Shown here in pieces: positions 32,139 to 39,239 of a stretch of 41,009 nucleotides of DNA. Source of the stretch: a virus. The notes beneath the pieces are model-generated. The model did not search any database. It was not told the DNA's origin and saw only the letters and a program-made list of their open reading frames with translations. The first letter of the stretch is position 1, and every line of letters starts with the position of its first letter. The position numbers were made by a program, and so were the translations under genes. The stretch is taken from IMG/VR virus record IMGVR_UViG_3300045051_000231, positions 1 to 41,009 of that record. One strand, given 5' to 3'.

Positions 32139-32627
32139 TCAGAAAGGGATCTCATCTGAGGCCCTGGCGGCGGCCTGCGCTGCAGCCTCAGCCTCAGCAA
32201 TCGGAATGAATGCCACGATCCTCGGGTACTTGTTGCCATCCTTCTTGGACTTGCGGGCCTCCACCTTCACGCCCACCACGTCGCCCTCGCGCAGGCCATG
32301 CACATCCTTCCCGTAGAACTGGATGAGCTGGCGGCGCATGGACACGGCGTTGGCTACTCCCATCTTCTTGCCCTTGGTCCAAGTGGCCAGCTCCTCCTTG
32401 CTGGGCGGGTTCTCAGGCGGGTCCACATAGGCCATGTCGATGTCGGCATTGCTGGCCGTGGTCAGGCAGAAGGCGATCTTCTTGTACTCCTGCTCGGGGT
32501 AGCCGTTCTTGGCCTCCCACTTATCGTCGGTGATCGATCGCACAATCGCCTTGTGCTTGCCCAGCCGGTCATCCTTCTCTGCGTCTGCCAGGAATCCGTC
32601 CCATCCGTCATTGGTATCGGTCGTCAT
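32139..32627 (-). CDS. Single-stranded DNA-binding protein candidate with DEIPF tip
   Basis: The protein has 162 aa. The last five residues, DEIPF, match the C-terminal tip by which bacterial SSB (DDDIPF) binds partner proteins. Upstream is an Ala/Glu-rich linker. The body has beta-strand patterns (KAIVRSITDDKWEAKNGYPE, EYKKIAFCLTTA, DVVGVKVEARKSKKDGNKYP) compatible with an OB fold. It is directly coupled to a Sak4-like ATPase (ATGA), a pairing known for phage recombination modules, and followed by an ERCC4 nuclease. OB fold membership is inferred, not shown. Confidence 0.75.
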   Translation of the reverse strand: MTTDTNDGWDGFLADAEKDDRLGKHKAIVRSITDDKWEAKNGYPEQEYKKIAFCLTTASNADIDMAYVDPPENPPSKEELATWTKGKKMGVANAVSMRRQLIQFYGKDVHGLREGDVVGVKVEARKSKKDGNKYPRIVAFIPIAEAEAAAQAAARASDEIPF

Positions 32628-33412
32628 TTGGTCTCCACGGCCGCGGGTTGCAGCCTCAGTGATTGAACGAACGTTGCGATGTGAAAGTCCTTCTGCTCTC
32701 TGGGCACCATGATGCCCGCCCTCTGATCATTGCGGGCCTTGCTGCGAACGAACCCCTTCGACTCGTCATGCATGGCCGTACACTTTCCTCCTTCCACAGT
32801 GAGGCGCAGGACGTAATCGAAGGCGTCATAGACTGCATCGCGGCTGCCCTTGCCTGGGGCATCCACCCCCCACGGCAGCCCCTTCTTGCGGTCCGGCAAC
32901 TGGCTCTCATCCTCCCAGAAGTTCATGTAGATGTTGCAGCCGGTGCCGATGATCTTGTTGAGTAGGATCTCAGCCTGTACCTTAATCTCCTTCCACTGGG
33001 CATACCCGTCAATCTCCCCCTGACCAGTCACGAAGCGAGAGCCGTAGCGTGCTATCCCTTCGAGGCTGGAGCGCGACCTCTTGAGGAACGTCATCTGGTC
33101 GTAAGCCTCGTCGCTGGCATCCCAAATCTTCCCGGCATTCCACTGGAGGACTCGGGTGCCGCCGTCGATACACAGGAACTTGGAGGTTCCCCGGTAGGAC
33201 TCCGCCCAGCGCAGCGCACTCTCGAACTCACTCAGCTTGGTCGGCTTCTGGATGTACTTGTCGTCAACGGAGGAAACGATGGTGGATAGCCCAGCCTCGC
33301 AACTGATGATGCCGACGTTAGCCACCCCCAGCCAGTCAATCAGCGAGCGGATCTGAAGAGTCTTGTGTGTCGAATTAGTCCCGAACAGCGCGATCTTATC
33401 GGTGTCGCTCAT
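32624..33412 (-). CDS. Sak4-like RecA-fold ATPase (AAA_24 type)
   Basis: Single-strand annealing/recombination ATPase. The protein has 262 aa. N-terminal strand KIALFG leads into a P-loop GTNSTHKT (residues 11-18), in which the usual Gly before Lys is His. The Walker B is KFLCIDGG (78-84). Further RecA-core features are IGIISCEAGL-like strand 2 and the YMNFWEDESQ strand. Partner SSB-like gene immediately downstream. The C-terminal tail REQKDFHIATFVQSL is typical for the family as I know it. Altered P-loop noted. Confidence 0.75.
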   Translation of the reverse strand: MSDTDKIALFGTNSTHKTLQIRSLIDWLGVANVGIISCEAGLSTIVSSVDDKYIQKPTKLSEFESALRWAESYRGTSKFLCIDGGTRVLQWNAGKIWDASDEAYDQMTFLKRSRSSLEGIARYGSRFVTGQGEIDGYAQWKEIKVQAEILLNKIIGTGCNIYMNFWEDESQLPDRKKGLPWGVDAPGKGSRDAVYDAFDYVLRLTVEGGKCTAMHDESKGFVRSKARNDQRAGIMVPREQKDFHIATFVQSLRLQPAAVETK

Positions 33413-33558
33413 TCAGTCGCCTCATCCTCTCTCCGGCTATCCTCATCCTCTTGTGCGTGGTAGTCGCACCAGTCGTGCTTCTCGTCGTAGAAGTCGCAGG
33501 TCTCCGGGTCGCAGTGATTGCAGTAGGGGCAGGAGTACAGGTGCTCGCGCTCAGTCAT
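33409..33558 (-). CDS. Cys/His-rich micro-protein, 49 aa
   Basis: Start at 33558 overlapping the previous stop, stop overlapping the Sak4-like start (ATGA both sides). The metal-binding part CPYCNHCDPETCDFYDEKHD plus CDYH has five Cys and several His, followed by an acidic tail. A zinc-knuckle fold is likely. No family recognised. Confidence 0.7.
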   Translation of the reverse strand: MTEREHLYSCPYCNHCDPETCDFYDEKHDWCDYHAQEDEDSRREDEATE

Positions 33559-33752
33559 GACTTGATGCTGCATCCACTGACGTTTACTGGACGGGTCAGG
33601 CTATCGGTCATTGTCTTGAGCGCCGCTACTGTGACTTGTATGCCGCGCCCGGCCTTCATAATGGTCAGCACGGCATCACGTACCTCCCGCACGTTCTCCT
33701 TGTCCACTCCAGCGTTAATGTACATCCCGATGCTATCGGCCTTCTTCTTCAT
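33555..33752 (-). CDS. Small hypothetical protein, 65 aa
   Basis: Start at 33752 behind AGGAGGACAA. Looks like a compact alpha/beta domain (SIGMYINAGVDKENVREVRD, VLTIMKAGRGIQVTVAALKT). No Cys pairs, unlike most of its neighbours. Stop overlaps the next start. Confidence 0.68.
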   Translation of the reverse strand: MKKKADSIGMYINAGVDKENVREVRDAVLTIMKAGRGIQVTVAALKTMTDSLTRPVNVSGCSIKS

Positions 33753-34003
33753 TTGTCCTCCTGAGCCCTCGCGGCGAGGGCGCGGATATTTACTGCGCGC
33801 TTGCTCAAGATAGTGACAACGTGTGGAGGCTCGTGCGGCCACGGCTCCACGATTTTCGCCGCCTCCTCAATCGCCCTCTCGCGGGCCTCGCGCACCTCGC
33901 GCTGGTGAACATCGCGCAACTTAATGGCGAGAGTCCCGCTGAAGTTAGTTGATACGTCATGACATAGTTGTTCAAAGCTCGGCTCTCCCGCTTTCGGCTT
34001 CAT
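33749..34003 (-). CDS. Small helical protein, 84 aa
   Basis: Start at 34003 behind AGGAGTGCGTCC. The long charged helix (RDVHQREVREARERAIEEAA) ends in a basic segment (ILSKRAVNIRALAARAQ). ATGA overlaps on both sides. Function unknown. Confidence 0.68.
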   Translation of the reverse strand: MKPKAGEPSFEQLCHDVSTNFSGTLAIKLRDVHQREVREARERAIEEAAKIVEPWPHEPPHVVTILSKRAVNIRALAARAQEDK

Positions 34004-34197
34004 GGACGCACTCCTTTGCAGGCGCAGCCCGCAGGTTGAAAGTCGAGAATGTCTTTCTCGCCAAGCGTGTACCACGCCGTTCGGTGCCAGCCAAAGAAGC
34101 AGCACGCCCTGAGTGTCCACCACGACACTTTGTATTGGAATAGCGCCCAGTGGAATGACAGTCGCTCACGAGTCGTCGGCTTCGCTTCTGCGCTCAT
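34000..34197 (-). CDS. Small Trp/Phe/Cys-rich protein, 65 aa
   Basis: Start at 34197, overlapping both neighbours by 4 bases. Contains FHWALFQYKVSWWTLRACCF, which is aromatic-rich and weakly hydrophobic, and a CAC near the C-terminus. It might associate with membranes. The frame fits the overlap pattern of the operon; no other support. Confidence 0.5.
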   Translation of the reverse strand: MSAEAKPTTRERLSFHWALFQYKVSWWTLRACCFFGWHRTAWYTLGEKDILDFQPAGCACKGVRP

Positions 34198-34400
34198 CGC
34201 TCACGCTCTGGATGGCAGTCGTCATGTTCACACACCGGCGGCCCGTTCTGACATAGCCAGCAGCAGTCTGGCTTGTGACGCTCAGACACGGTGCGTTCAC
34301 AGTGGATGCAGCCACCTCCGCACTCATAGGGATGGAAGTCGCTGGCTCTGATGACCGTCACAGGCTTCGGCCTACTCTCCTCATGGCCTATACCCCCCAT
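34194..34400 (-). CDS. Cys-rich zinc-binding candidate, 68 aa
   Basis: Start ATG at 34400. Cys/His arrangement CGGGCIHC ... CCWLC ... CEHDDC, consistent with a zinc ribbon or treble clef. It overlaps the upstream gene by 20 bases and the downstream one by 4. Confidence 0.68.
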   Translation of the reverse strand: MGGIGHEESRPKPVTVIRASDFHPYECGGGCIHCERTVSERHKPDCCWLCQNGPPVCEHDDCHPERER

Positions 34401-35052
34401 CGCCTGAGTTCAGCGCGCATCCACCACAGTCTATGCGGGCCTTCAGGCTGGCGCGTACCATCTCAGGATTGTCTGGTGGTCCACCATCATCGTCAGGCAC
34501 CATTGACAACACATCTGCAAATGCTTCTATCGCTGCACACACATTCTTTTGACAAAAGTTCGGCAAGATGACGCGAACACCCTTATCCGTATTGTGATCC
34601 TCGTACATCCATCCGACTAGATAGTTCATGGCTGATATGAAGCGCTCCTTCGCGCCACCATCTGAGTTCAGCGCCTCATTGATTGAGTCCGATAAAGCAC
34701 AACGTGGATCATTATTCTGCTTGTGAAGGTGATCACACGCTAGGCCGCTTCTTTTGCGCGGTAAACACTCTGGAACATGTACAAAACGGGGACGACAGTG
34801 ACATCCTGCAACGTGTCCCCGCGACTCCGGCAGCTTGCACTTGTGCTCGGCGCGCTCGTCGCTGCGGCCGCGGGCGTAGGCGGCAGCTCGGCAACTTTCA
34901 TGTCGCTCGACGTATCGTTGCAGTTCTTGTTCCAAGGCCATTCCGCTGATCTCGACGCTTCTCGTGTTGGCACGATTCGCCTTCTCTGACAGGCGCAGCA
35001 ATAAGTCGCTGCACATACAAACATGGACATCCGTCAACGTGCGCTCGCTCAT
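34381..35052 (-). CDS. Hypothetical protein, 223 aa
   Basis: Start at 35052 overlapping the previous stop (ATGA). The N-terminal half has Arg-rich helices (ALEQELQRYVERHESCRAAA) and scattered Cys/His (HKCKL, CHCRPR, CDHLHK). The C-terminal half looks like a compact helical domain (AKERFISAMNYLVGWMYEDH, QKNVCAAIEAFADVLSMVPD). No known motif. Confidence 0.65.
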   Translation of the reverse strand: MSERTLTDVHVCMCSDLLLRLSEKANRANTRSVEISGMALEQELQRYVERHESCRAAAYARGRSDERAEHKCKLPESRGHVAGCHCRPRFVHVPECLPRKRSGLACDHLHKQNNDPRCALSDSINEALNSDGGAKERFISAMNYLVGWMYEDHNTDKGVRVILPNFCQKNVCAAIEAFADVLSMVPDDDGGPPDNPEMVRASLKARIDCGGCALNSGDGGYRP

Positions 35053-35846
35053 GGCTTTCTCCCGCTGGGATAGTCGTGTTCGCAGCGCTCCCGCTCCACC
35101 GCCTCGGCCCGCTTCTCCAGCGCCGCTATCCTGTCAAACACCGCCTTGGGGCTGTCGAATCCGTAGGCCTCCATCTGCTTCCATTTGTCCTCCAGCAACT
35201 CGGCCCGCTTGAGGAGGGAGGCGTTCTCCTCGCGCTCAACCTTCAACTGTGACTCGAACTGTGCGATCACGTTGTCCATGCCAGAGCGAGTCTCAGCAGC
35301 CTTGCATTCACCTTCGAGTAGCTCGACCTTCGCTTCACTGGCCGCGAGCGCGTCGGCGAGGGCGCGGGCACATGCTAGCGCCTTGAAGTAGCCGCGATCT
35401 CCGTGGCCGCCAGTCTTCCATTCGGTTAAGGCTGCGTCGTGCTCCCGCCTCAGCCTCTCCCCCTCCGTCTCGGGATTTTCGTATGGACACACCATAGAGA
35501 ATGGATGCTCCAGTCCGCATTCTTTGCATGTCTCGGGCTTCACTTGCTTATGCCACGATGAATCGCAAGACCCGGTGGTTGCAGCCGAGTATTTGACGGT
35601 GCCACGAAACAACCGTGACTGACTGTCACACTTTGGACAAGTCTCGGGCTTCACCGAGTCGTGCCACGGATCGATGCAGGGTACGAACTTAGCCCCAGGG
35701 TACGAAGGCGAGACGTTCTTACGCACCTTTGGACTGTCCGACTGGCAGCGCTGGTTCGGGCACCGCTCGGGCTTCGGCTCAGTCAGCCGCCTGTTGATAG
35801 TGCGACCATCCCTCCGAGCGAGATCATCCACTGGTTCGTCGCTCAT
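35049..35846 (-). CDS. Zinc-ribbon plus coiled-coil protein, 265 aa
   Basis: Start at 35846 behind GAGGAGGGGAG. The first 125 residues carry three ribbon-like pairs, each near a WHDSVKPETCPKC or WHKQVKPETCKEC repeat (duplicated KPETCxxC element). From about 130 a long coiled coil follows (LRREHDAALTEWKTGG; QLKVEREENASLLKRAELLE). It may be a DNA- or protein-binding adaptor. Function unknown. Confidence 0.68.
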   Translation of the reverse strand: MSDEPVDDLARRDGRTINRRLTEPKPERCPNQRCQSDSPKVRKNVSPSYPGAKFVPCIDPWHDSVKPETCPKCDSQSRLFRGTVKYSAATTGSCDSSWHKQVKPETCKECGLEHPFSMVCPYENPETEGERLRREHDAALTEWKTGGHGDRGYFKALACARALADALAASEAKVELLEGECKAAETRSGMDNVIAQFESQLKVEREENASLLKRAELLEDKWKQMEAYGFDSPKAVFDRIAALEKRAEAVERERCEHDYPSGRKP

Positions 35847-35975
35847 CTCCCCTCCTCATGACGCTCAGAACGCTGGCGAAGCGTTGCCGCTGCATGCGCC
35901 CTGAAGGGTGTGTCGCCCTGGCCGTCCGCACCCCGGTGCTTGCCTGCTCCAGGCCAGTCGCCAGCGATCTCAGCC
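35843..35975 (-). other. Out-of-frame coding remnant (possible frameshifted extension of the 110-aa gene)
   Basis: Between the stop of gene 35976..36308 and the start at 35846, the +1 frame encodes SEAEIAGDWPGAGKHRGADG and continues to HEEGR. It ends in a TGA overlapping the next ATG (ATGA), exactly like genuine genes here. It has no start codon of its own. Either an indel or ribosomal frameshift joins it to the gene above, or it is a decayed gene. Confidence 0.35.
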
Positions 35976-36308
35976 TCACTCTTTCGTCTCCTCAGCTGGG
36001 AGCCAACTAGGCAACGGCTTCTCGTCGAATGCCGCCATCAATCCAGAGTCGATTAAATTCATTGTGTCTTGCCGGTGCCGCTGCCCCGCCTCAAACGCCT
36101 CCCGCACGGCGCGGTTGATGGCAGCGTGGCCGGGCCAGCCACACTCGCCACCTTGCTCATCGCCGATGCAGCACACGCAGATGCCTTTGTCTGGTGTTGG
36201 GTAGCCTCGTGCATCTCTACACGAACACGCCTCATGCGCCTCTCGCAGCGCCTTCTCCGCGCTACTCGGCAACGGCTTCGGCTCACCGCTACTCGCCTGC
36301 TTGCTCAC
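35976..36308 (-). CDS. Small Cys-containing protein, 110 aa
   Basis: Start at 36308 overlapping the upstream stop (ATGA). Central CSCRDARGYPTPDKGICVCC followed by CGWPGH gives a likely metal site. Helical flanks (EKALREAHEA; AVREAFEAGQRHRQDTMNLI). See 35843..35975 for a possible longer product. Confidence 0.65.
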   Translation of the reverse strand: MSKQASSGEPKPLPSSAEKALREAHEACSCRDARGYPTPDKGICVCCIGDEQGGECGWPGHAAINRAVREAFEAGQRHRQDTMNLIDSGLMAAFDEKPLPSWLPAEETKE

Positions 36309-36532
36309 GGCTTCTCTCCTCTGGCCTCGGCGCGGAGGCGTTCACAGACGCGGCATGTGCCTTGAGCGCTACCAACGTCTTCTTGGTGCTGCTGCAACTT
36401 GGCCTCCGCAATCAGCGCGAGGGCGACATCGACGGCGTCCGGTACTCCAATTACCAGTCCCGGCAAACCACTCATGAACGCTTGTTCGCTCATGCGCTCA
36501 GTCACCCTCCGCCGCGTCTCGTCGCTACTCAT
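36305..36532 (-). CDS. Small helical protein with C-terminal CxxC, 75 aa
   Basis: Start at 36532 with GGAGGAGTGTCTACTC upstream, overlapping the previous stop. Hydrophobic helix (PDAVDVALALIAEAKLQQHQ) and a terminal TCRVCERLRAEARG. Unknown function. Confidence 0.65.
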   Translation of the reverse strand: MSSDETRRRVTERMSEQAFMSGLPGLVIGVPDAVDVALALIAEAKLQQHQEDVGSAQGTCRVCERLRAEARGEKP

Positions 36533-36741
36533 GAGTAGACACTCCTCCTCCGCTTCCCCAGCACGGCCAGCTTATCCACCGCGGCCAGGGTGTCAGCGCG
36601 GCACCCGGGACAGCTACGGTAGCCTGGCCGCTTGGTACCGGCATTCACGTCACCACTCCCGAAGCTGTGGCTGATGGCGCACTCGTAGGAGTCGCGGCAT
36701 AGCCAGCACAGGTGTGAGTGGACTTTGCCGTCGTTACTCAT
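36529..36741 (-). CDS. Small zinc-finger-like protein, 70 aa
   Basis: Start at 36741, GAGGTGCCTGGGATAC upstream. Two pairs: CWLC (12-15) and CPGC (44-47), with His residues between, fit one zinc finger. A basic tail (LGKRRRSVYS) could contact nucleic acid. Confidence 0.68.
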   Translation of the reverse strand: MSNDGKVHSHLCWLCRDSYECAISHSFGSGDVNAGTKRPGYRSCPGCRADTLAAVDKLAVLGKRRRSVYS

Positions 36742-37165
36742 GTATCCCAGGCACCTCGCCTTCGTCCGTCAAGTTGCCGCCGTAGTACCCGTTAGAGTCG
36801 TTGCGATACTCCAGCACAATATCGCCTCTGTCTGTGCGGAAGCGCGTGTGGTAGACGGCCAGTGAGTCGTGATCGCACATGCCAGCGATTGCTTTCTGTT
36901 CATCGGTAGCGTCCCACCGTGCGCGTAGGCACTTATGATTATCGTGCGGCGGCATCTCGGCCTCGTCTACCGACTGAATCGTCGCCCCACGCACGTCATT
37001 TGGCAGCGTCAGATGCTCAATCCATGACTGTGAGCAGCACTCGCCATAGACGCCAAGCCGCTTGCTGGCACCCTCGCACACGAAGTCCACCACGTCCGCG
37101 TCTTTGTTCATGGTGACGCTGACGATCTTCTTGCCTACGAACCAGTTGAAGTCAGATCCGTGCAT
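36734..37165 (-). CDS. Conserved phage protein of unknown function (DUF7448-like), 143 aa
   Basis: Start at 37165 (MHGSDFNWF) behind GGAGGGTAAGA, chosen over an upstream in-frame ATG. I recognise the pattern VGKKIVSVTMNKDADVVDFV, then GECCSQSWIEHL, then VLEYRNDSNGYYGGNL. It occurs in many unrelated phages and I believe it corresponds to DUF7448; the family name is from memory. A beta-rich fold is likely. Role unknown. Confidence 0.75.
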   Translation of the reverse strand: MHGSDFNWFVGKKIVSVTMNKDADVVDFVCEGASKRLGVYGECCSQSWIEHLTLPNDVRGATIQSVDEAEMPPHDNHKCLRARWDATDEQKAIAGMCDHDSLAVYHTRFRTDRGDIVLEYRNDSNGYYGGNLTDEGEVPGIHE

Positions 37166-37388
37166 TCTTACCCTCCAGCGAGTCCAGCCAGTCCATGAAG
37201 TGGTCGGCCAAGTTGTTGTCATTGGACCAGGGAATATGGCCGTCATCCATCCACTTCACGAATGCAGTGGCAGTCTCAAGCGCCGTCATGCCATATTCGC
37301 TGCGAATGATCGGCCCGAAGGCCCAGAGAGTAGCGTCATACAGCACCGCCTCCTTGCCGTCGCGGGACTCAAGCACTTTCACTGACAT
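37152..37388 (-). CDS. Small hypothetical protein, 78 aa
   Basis: Start at 37388 behind GGAGGCGGT. The N-terminus MSVKVLESRDGKEAVL parallels that of the next upstream gene (GVRVLESKDGK). The rest is acidic with aromatic residues (TAFVKWMDDGHIPWSNDNNL). Unknown function. Confidence 0.68.
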   Translation of the reverse strand: MSVKVLESRDGKEAVLYDATLWAFGPIIRSEYGMTALETATAFVKWMDDGHIPWSNDNNLADHFMDWLDSLEGKNARI

Positions 37389-37662
37389 ACCGCCTCCGAT
37401 TGCTTTCCTTGGTCTTGATTAAATGGACGCGGCACAGAGAACTATTCTTCTTGACGGTACTGTTGCACCAGAGGCATTCTCCACGTCTGCGCTTTCTCTC
37501 TCGGCACCGTCTCAAATTATCAGCATTCTCCTGCGGGTTCTTCTTGCGACGTTGGCGGCCATAACACTTCCAGCAGACTCGACCGCTTTGGGGCTGCCCC
37601 ACCGCCTTGCAGATCCTGCATTTTGGCTTGCCGTCTTTGGATTCGAGGACTCGCACGCCCAT
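37369..37662 (-). CDS. Basic zinc-finger protein, 97 aa (HNH-family-like N-terminal ribbon)
   Basis: The ATG at 37662 (MGVRVLESKDG) has GGAGG nine bases upstream and overlaps the previous TAA (TAATG). Pairs CRIC, CWKC, CLWC and a later C/H define two zinc ribbons separated by a very basic segment (YGRQRRKKNPQEN; RRCRERKRRRG). Probably nucleic-acid binding. It resembles zinc-ribbon parts of phage homing nucleases but no HNH triad is present. Confidence 0.68.
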   Translation of the reverse strand: MGVRVLESKDGKPKCRICKAVGQPQSGRVCWKCYGRQRRKKNPQENADNLRRCRERKRRRGECLWCNSTVKKNSSLCRVHLIKTKESNRRRYVSESA

Positions 37663-38057
37663 TACTTGCACCCTCCATGAAGCAGGCTGCCGACATATTC
37701 AAGTAGGTAGAGACGCGGGGCCAGCCATGCCTTGAAGGCGCACGAAATAGCGAATGTTGTTAGTCCACACGATAGCAAGCCGACCATGCCAGCAGCAAGC
37801 GGTGCGGCTGGAAAGTCCAGTGACCGACTATTCTCTTTCCAATCCTCGTACTTGGTGAAGAACCAGCGCACGCAGAACAGCGTCACTGTACCAAATATCA
37901 GAATCTCGGCAAGGCTTTCAATGCGGCCATACGCCACTATCTCTTTCGCCAGCGGCGGTGCCTGCTCAAGCACGAACTGGCCACCCTTCTCCAGTAGCGT
38001 GCGCAGGTCTTCCAGTAACTTGGCGGCTTGGTCGGTCAATTGCGAGTTGTCAGTCAT
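37662..38057 (-). CDS. Membrane protein, 131 aa, first gene of the early operon
   Basis: Start at 38057 behind GGGAGGTGAGGC. N-terminal amphipathic helices (QAAKLLEDLRTLLEKGGQFV), then two membrane segments (ILIFGTVTLFCVRWFF; PLAAGMVGLLSCGLTTFAIS) and WLAPRLYLLEYVG. It could be a holin or an early inner-membrane host-takeover factor. Its promoter-proximal early location favours the second, by inference. Confidence 0.7.
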   Translation of the reverse strand: MTDNSQLTDQAAKLLEDLRTLLEKGGQFVLEQAPPLAKEIVAYGRIESLAEILIFGTVTLFCVRWFFTKYEDWKENSRSLDFPAAPLAAGMVGLLSCGLTTFAISCAFKAWLAPRLYLLEYVGSLLHGGCK

Positions 38058-38076
38058 GCCTCACCTCCCGCCGCTG

Positions 38077-38105
38077 ACAATACGGCGCATGGACAACCGA
38101 GTCAA
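38077..38105 (-). promoter_or_regulatory. Sigma70-type promoter of the early leftward operon
   Basis: Minus strand TTGACT (38105-38100), 17-base spacer, TATTGT (38082-38077), 20 bases upstream of the ATG at 38057. Confidence 0.6.
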
Positions 38106-38130
38106 CGGTTATTTCTCACTTTAATTTCAG

Positions 38131-38146
38131 CAACCGGCGGCGGTTG
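38131..38146. promoter_or_regulatory. Dyad between the divergent early promoters
   Basis: CAACCG-GCGG-CGGTTG, a six-base inverted repeat about midway between the minus promoter (38077-38105) and the plus promoter (38165-38192). A candidate operator. Confidence 0.35.
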
Positions 38147-38164
38147 GCATGGCAATAATCCCGC

Positions 38165-38192
38165 TTGACACATACGCGCAATGGTGTAATGT
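38165..38192 (+). promoter_or_regulatory. Sigma70-type promoter for the AAA_25 ATPase gene
   Basis: TTGACA (38165-38170), 16-base spacer, TAATGT (38187-38192). Both hexamers are the same as in the late promoter at 1563-1591. The expected RNA has a leader of about 90 bases. Confidence 0.6.
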
Positions 38193-38231
38193 GCGGGTTG
38201 ACGGATAGCTACCGTCGCTGCCATGCACTCA

Positions 38232-38280
38232 GGGGGCTGGCGGACACCTCACCTGCCCGCTGGCCCCCGCCTTGGTGAGG
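38232..38280 (+). promoter_or_regulatory. Possible pseudoknot in the ATPase leader
   Basis: GGGGGC (38232-38237) can pair with GCCCCC (38263-38268), and CCTCACC (38247-38253) with GGTGAGG (38274-38280). The second stem ends at the Shine-Dalgarno (GGGAGGT). The two stems interleave, as in an H-type pseudoknot, and could gate translation. Confidence 0.35.
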
Positions 38281-38288
38281 GAGGTAGA

Positions 38289-39239
38289 GTGAAATTTGAA
38301 AGCACAGACGCCGCAGTCTTAGCACCCCCGCGCTGGCTAGTTCCAGGTTGGATCGGCAGAGACCACCTCACACTATTGATAGGCGACGGAGACGCCGGTA
38401 AGAGTACGCTGGCGACTGACCTCGCCGTGGCACTCGCATGCGGACAGTCATGGATGGGGGTGCCGACGAAGCAATCCAAGGTGGTCTACTTCGATGAGGA
38501 CGGCGCACGACCAGACATCATCAATAGAATGCTGGCATTCAGGGTAGGGCGCCGCGTTCAGCACGTGCCGCTCGACCAGTACCTTCTAGTTCATCCCGCC
38601 TGTGGTCTCAGCATTGAGAGTGACGCCGACTTTCTGGACATTGTGAAGGCATGCATCGGGGCTGACCTGATCATCTTTGACGCGATGGTTGCCTTCCACG
38701 GTCAGGATGAGAACGCCGCCGACAAGATGCGCTACATCATGCGCGGCAGGTTCCGCAAGCTCATGCGGGACACTGGTGCAGCGGTCAAGCTCATGCACCA
38801 TGTCCCAGGTCCTGACGAGAACGGGAACATGCGGGACAAGCCGCGCGGCTCGACTGAGATTCGCAATGCCTGTGACGCCATTCTGAGTGTCAAGGCGGGT
38901 GAACTGGCGCACACCCTCAAGGTCAAGCGATGCAAGTTCGCGCGCAAGGTGGAGTGGGCCGAGCCAGTCAATATCTGTCTGGAGTCCACCGAGGAACAAT
39001 CAATCCTCATCACATCCTATGCCACCAAGACAGCTGCCTGTATCGCCTACCTTGCCGGGTGTCCTGACTTGCTGACCTGGACGGTAGATCAGGCGTCCAA
39101 AGCACTCATGTCGGGGGGCCTCCAAGTGGCCCGCGAGACCGCTTGGAAGAGCCTCAACATAGCTCAATCTAGAGCCCGTTCGGCCTCTAAAAACTGTGGA
39201 CCGAATGAGGCACCGACCGAACGGATTCTGACTGTTTAG
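38289..39239 (+). CDS. RepA/AAA_25-type replicative ATPase (helicase)
   Basis: The protein has 316 aa. The GTG at 38289 is chosen because GGGAGGTAGA lies directly before it; an ATG at 38223 has no ribosome-binding site. RecA-fold motifs: LIGDGDAGKST (Walker A, residues 32-40), YFDEDG (68-72), Walker B LIIFD (127-131), HH at 170-171 and KPRGSTEIRNACD (185-196), all typical of RSF1010 RepA-like hexameric helicases. With no polymerase or primase recognised, this is the main replication candidate. The gene ends in the CCGAACG repeat cluster, a possible origin. Confidence 0.83.
   Translation: MKFESTDAAVLAPPRWLVPGWIGRDHLTLLIGDGDAGKSTLATDLAVALACGQSWMGVPTKQSKVVYFDEDGARPDIINRMLAFRVGRRVQHVPLDQYLLVHPACGLSIESDADFLDIVKACIGADLIIFDAMVAFHGQDENAADKMRYIMRGRFRKLMRDTGAAVKLMHHVPGPDENGNMRDKPRGSTEIRNACDAILSVKAGELAHTLKVKRCKFARKVEWAEPVNICLESTEEQSILITSYATKTAACIAYLAGCPDLLTWTVDQASKALMSGGLQVARETAWKSLNIAQSRARSASKNCGPNEAPTERILTV

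Noticed and set aside
33972-34169. 65-codon minus-strand frame overlapping 34000..34197
   Set aside because: The 34000..34197 frame has the ATGA joints with both neighbours; this one does not.
37369-37662. HNH nuclease call for the 97-aa basic zinc protein
   Set aside because: Zinc ribbons and basic segment are visible, but no His-Asn-His catalytic core.
38223-38288. N-terminal extension of the helicase from the ATG at 38223
   Set aside because: No ribosome-binding site before that ATG, whereas GGGAGGTAGA precedes the GTG at 38289; the extension covers the structured leader.
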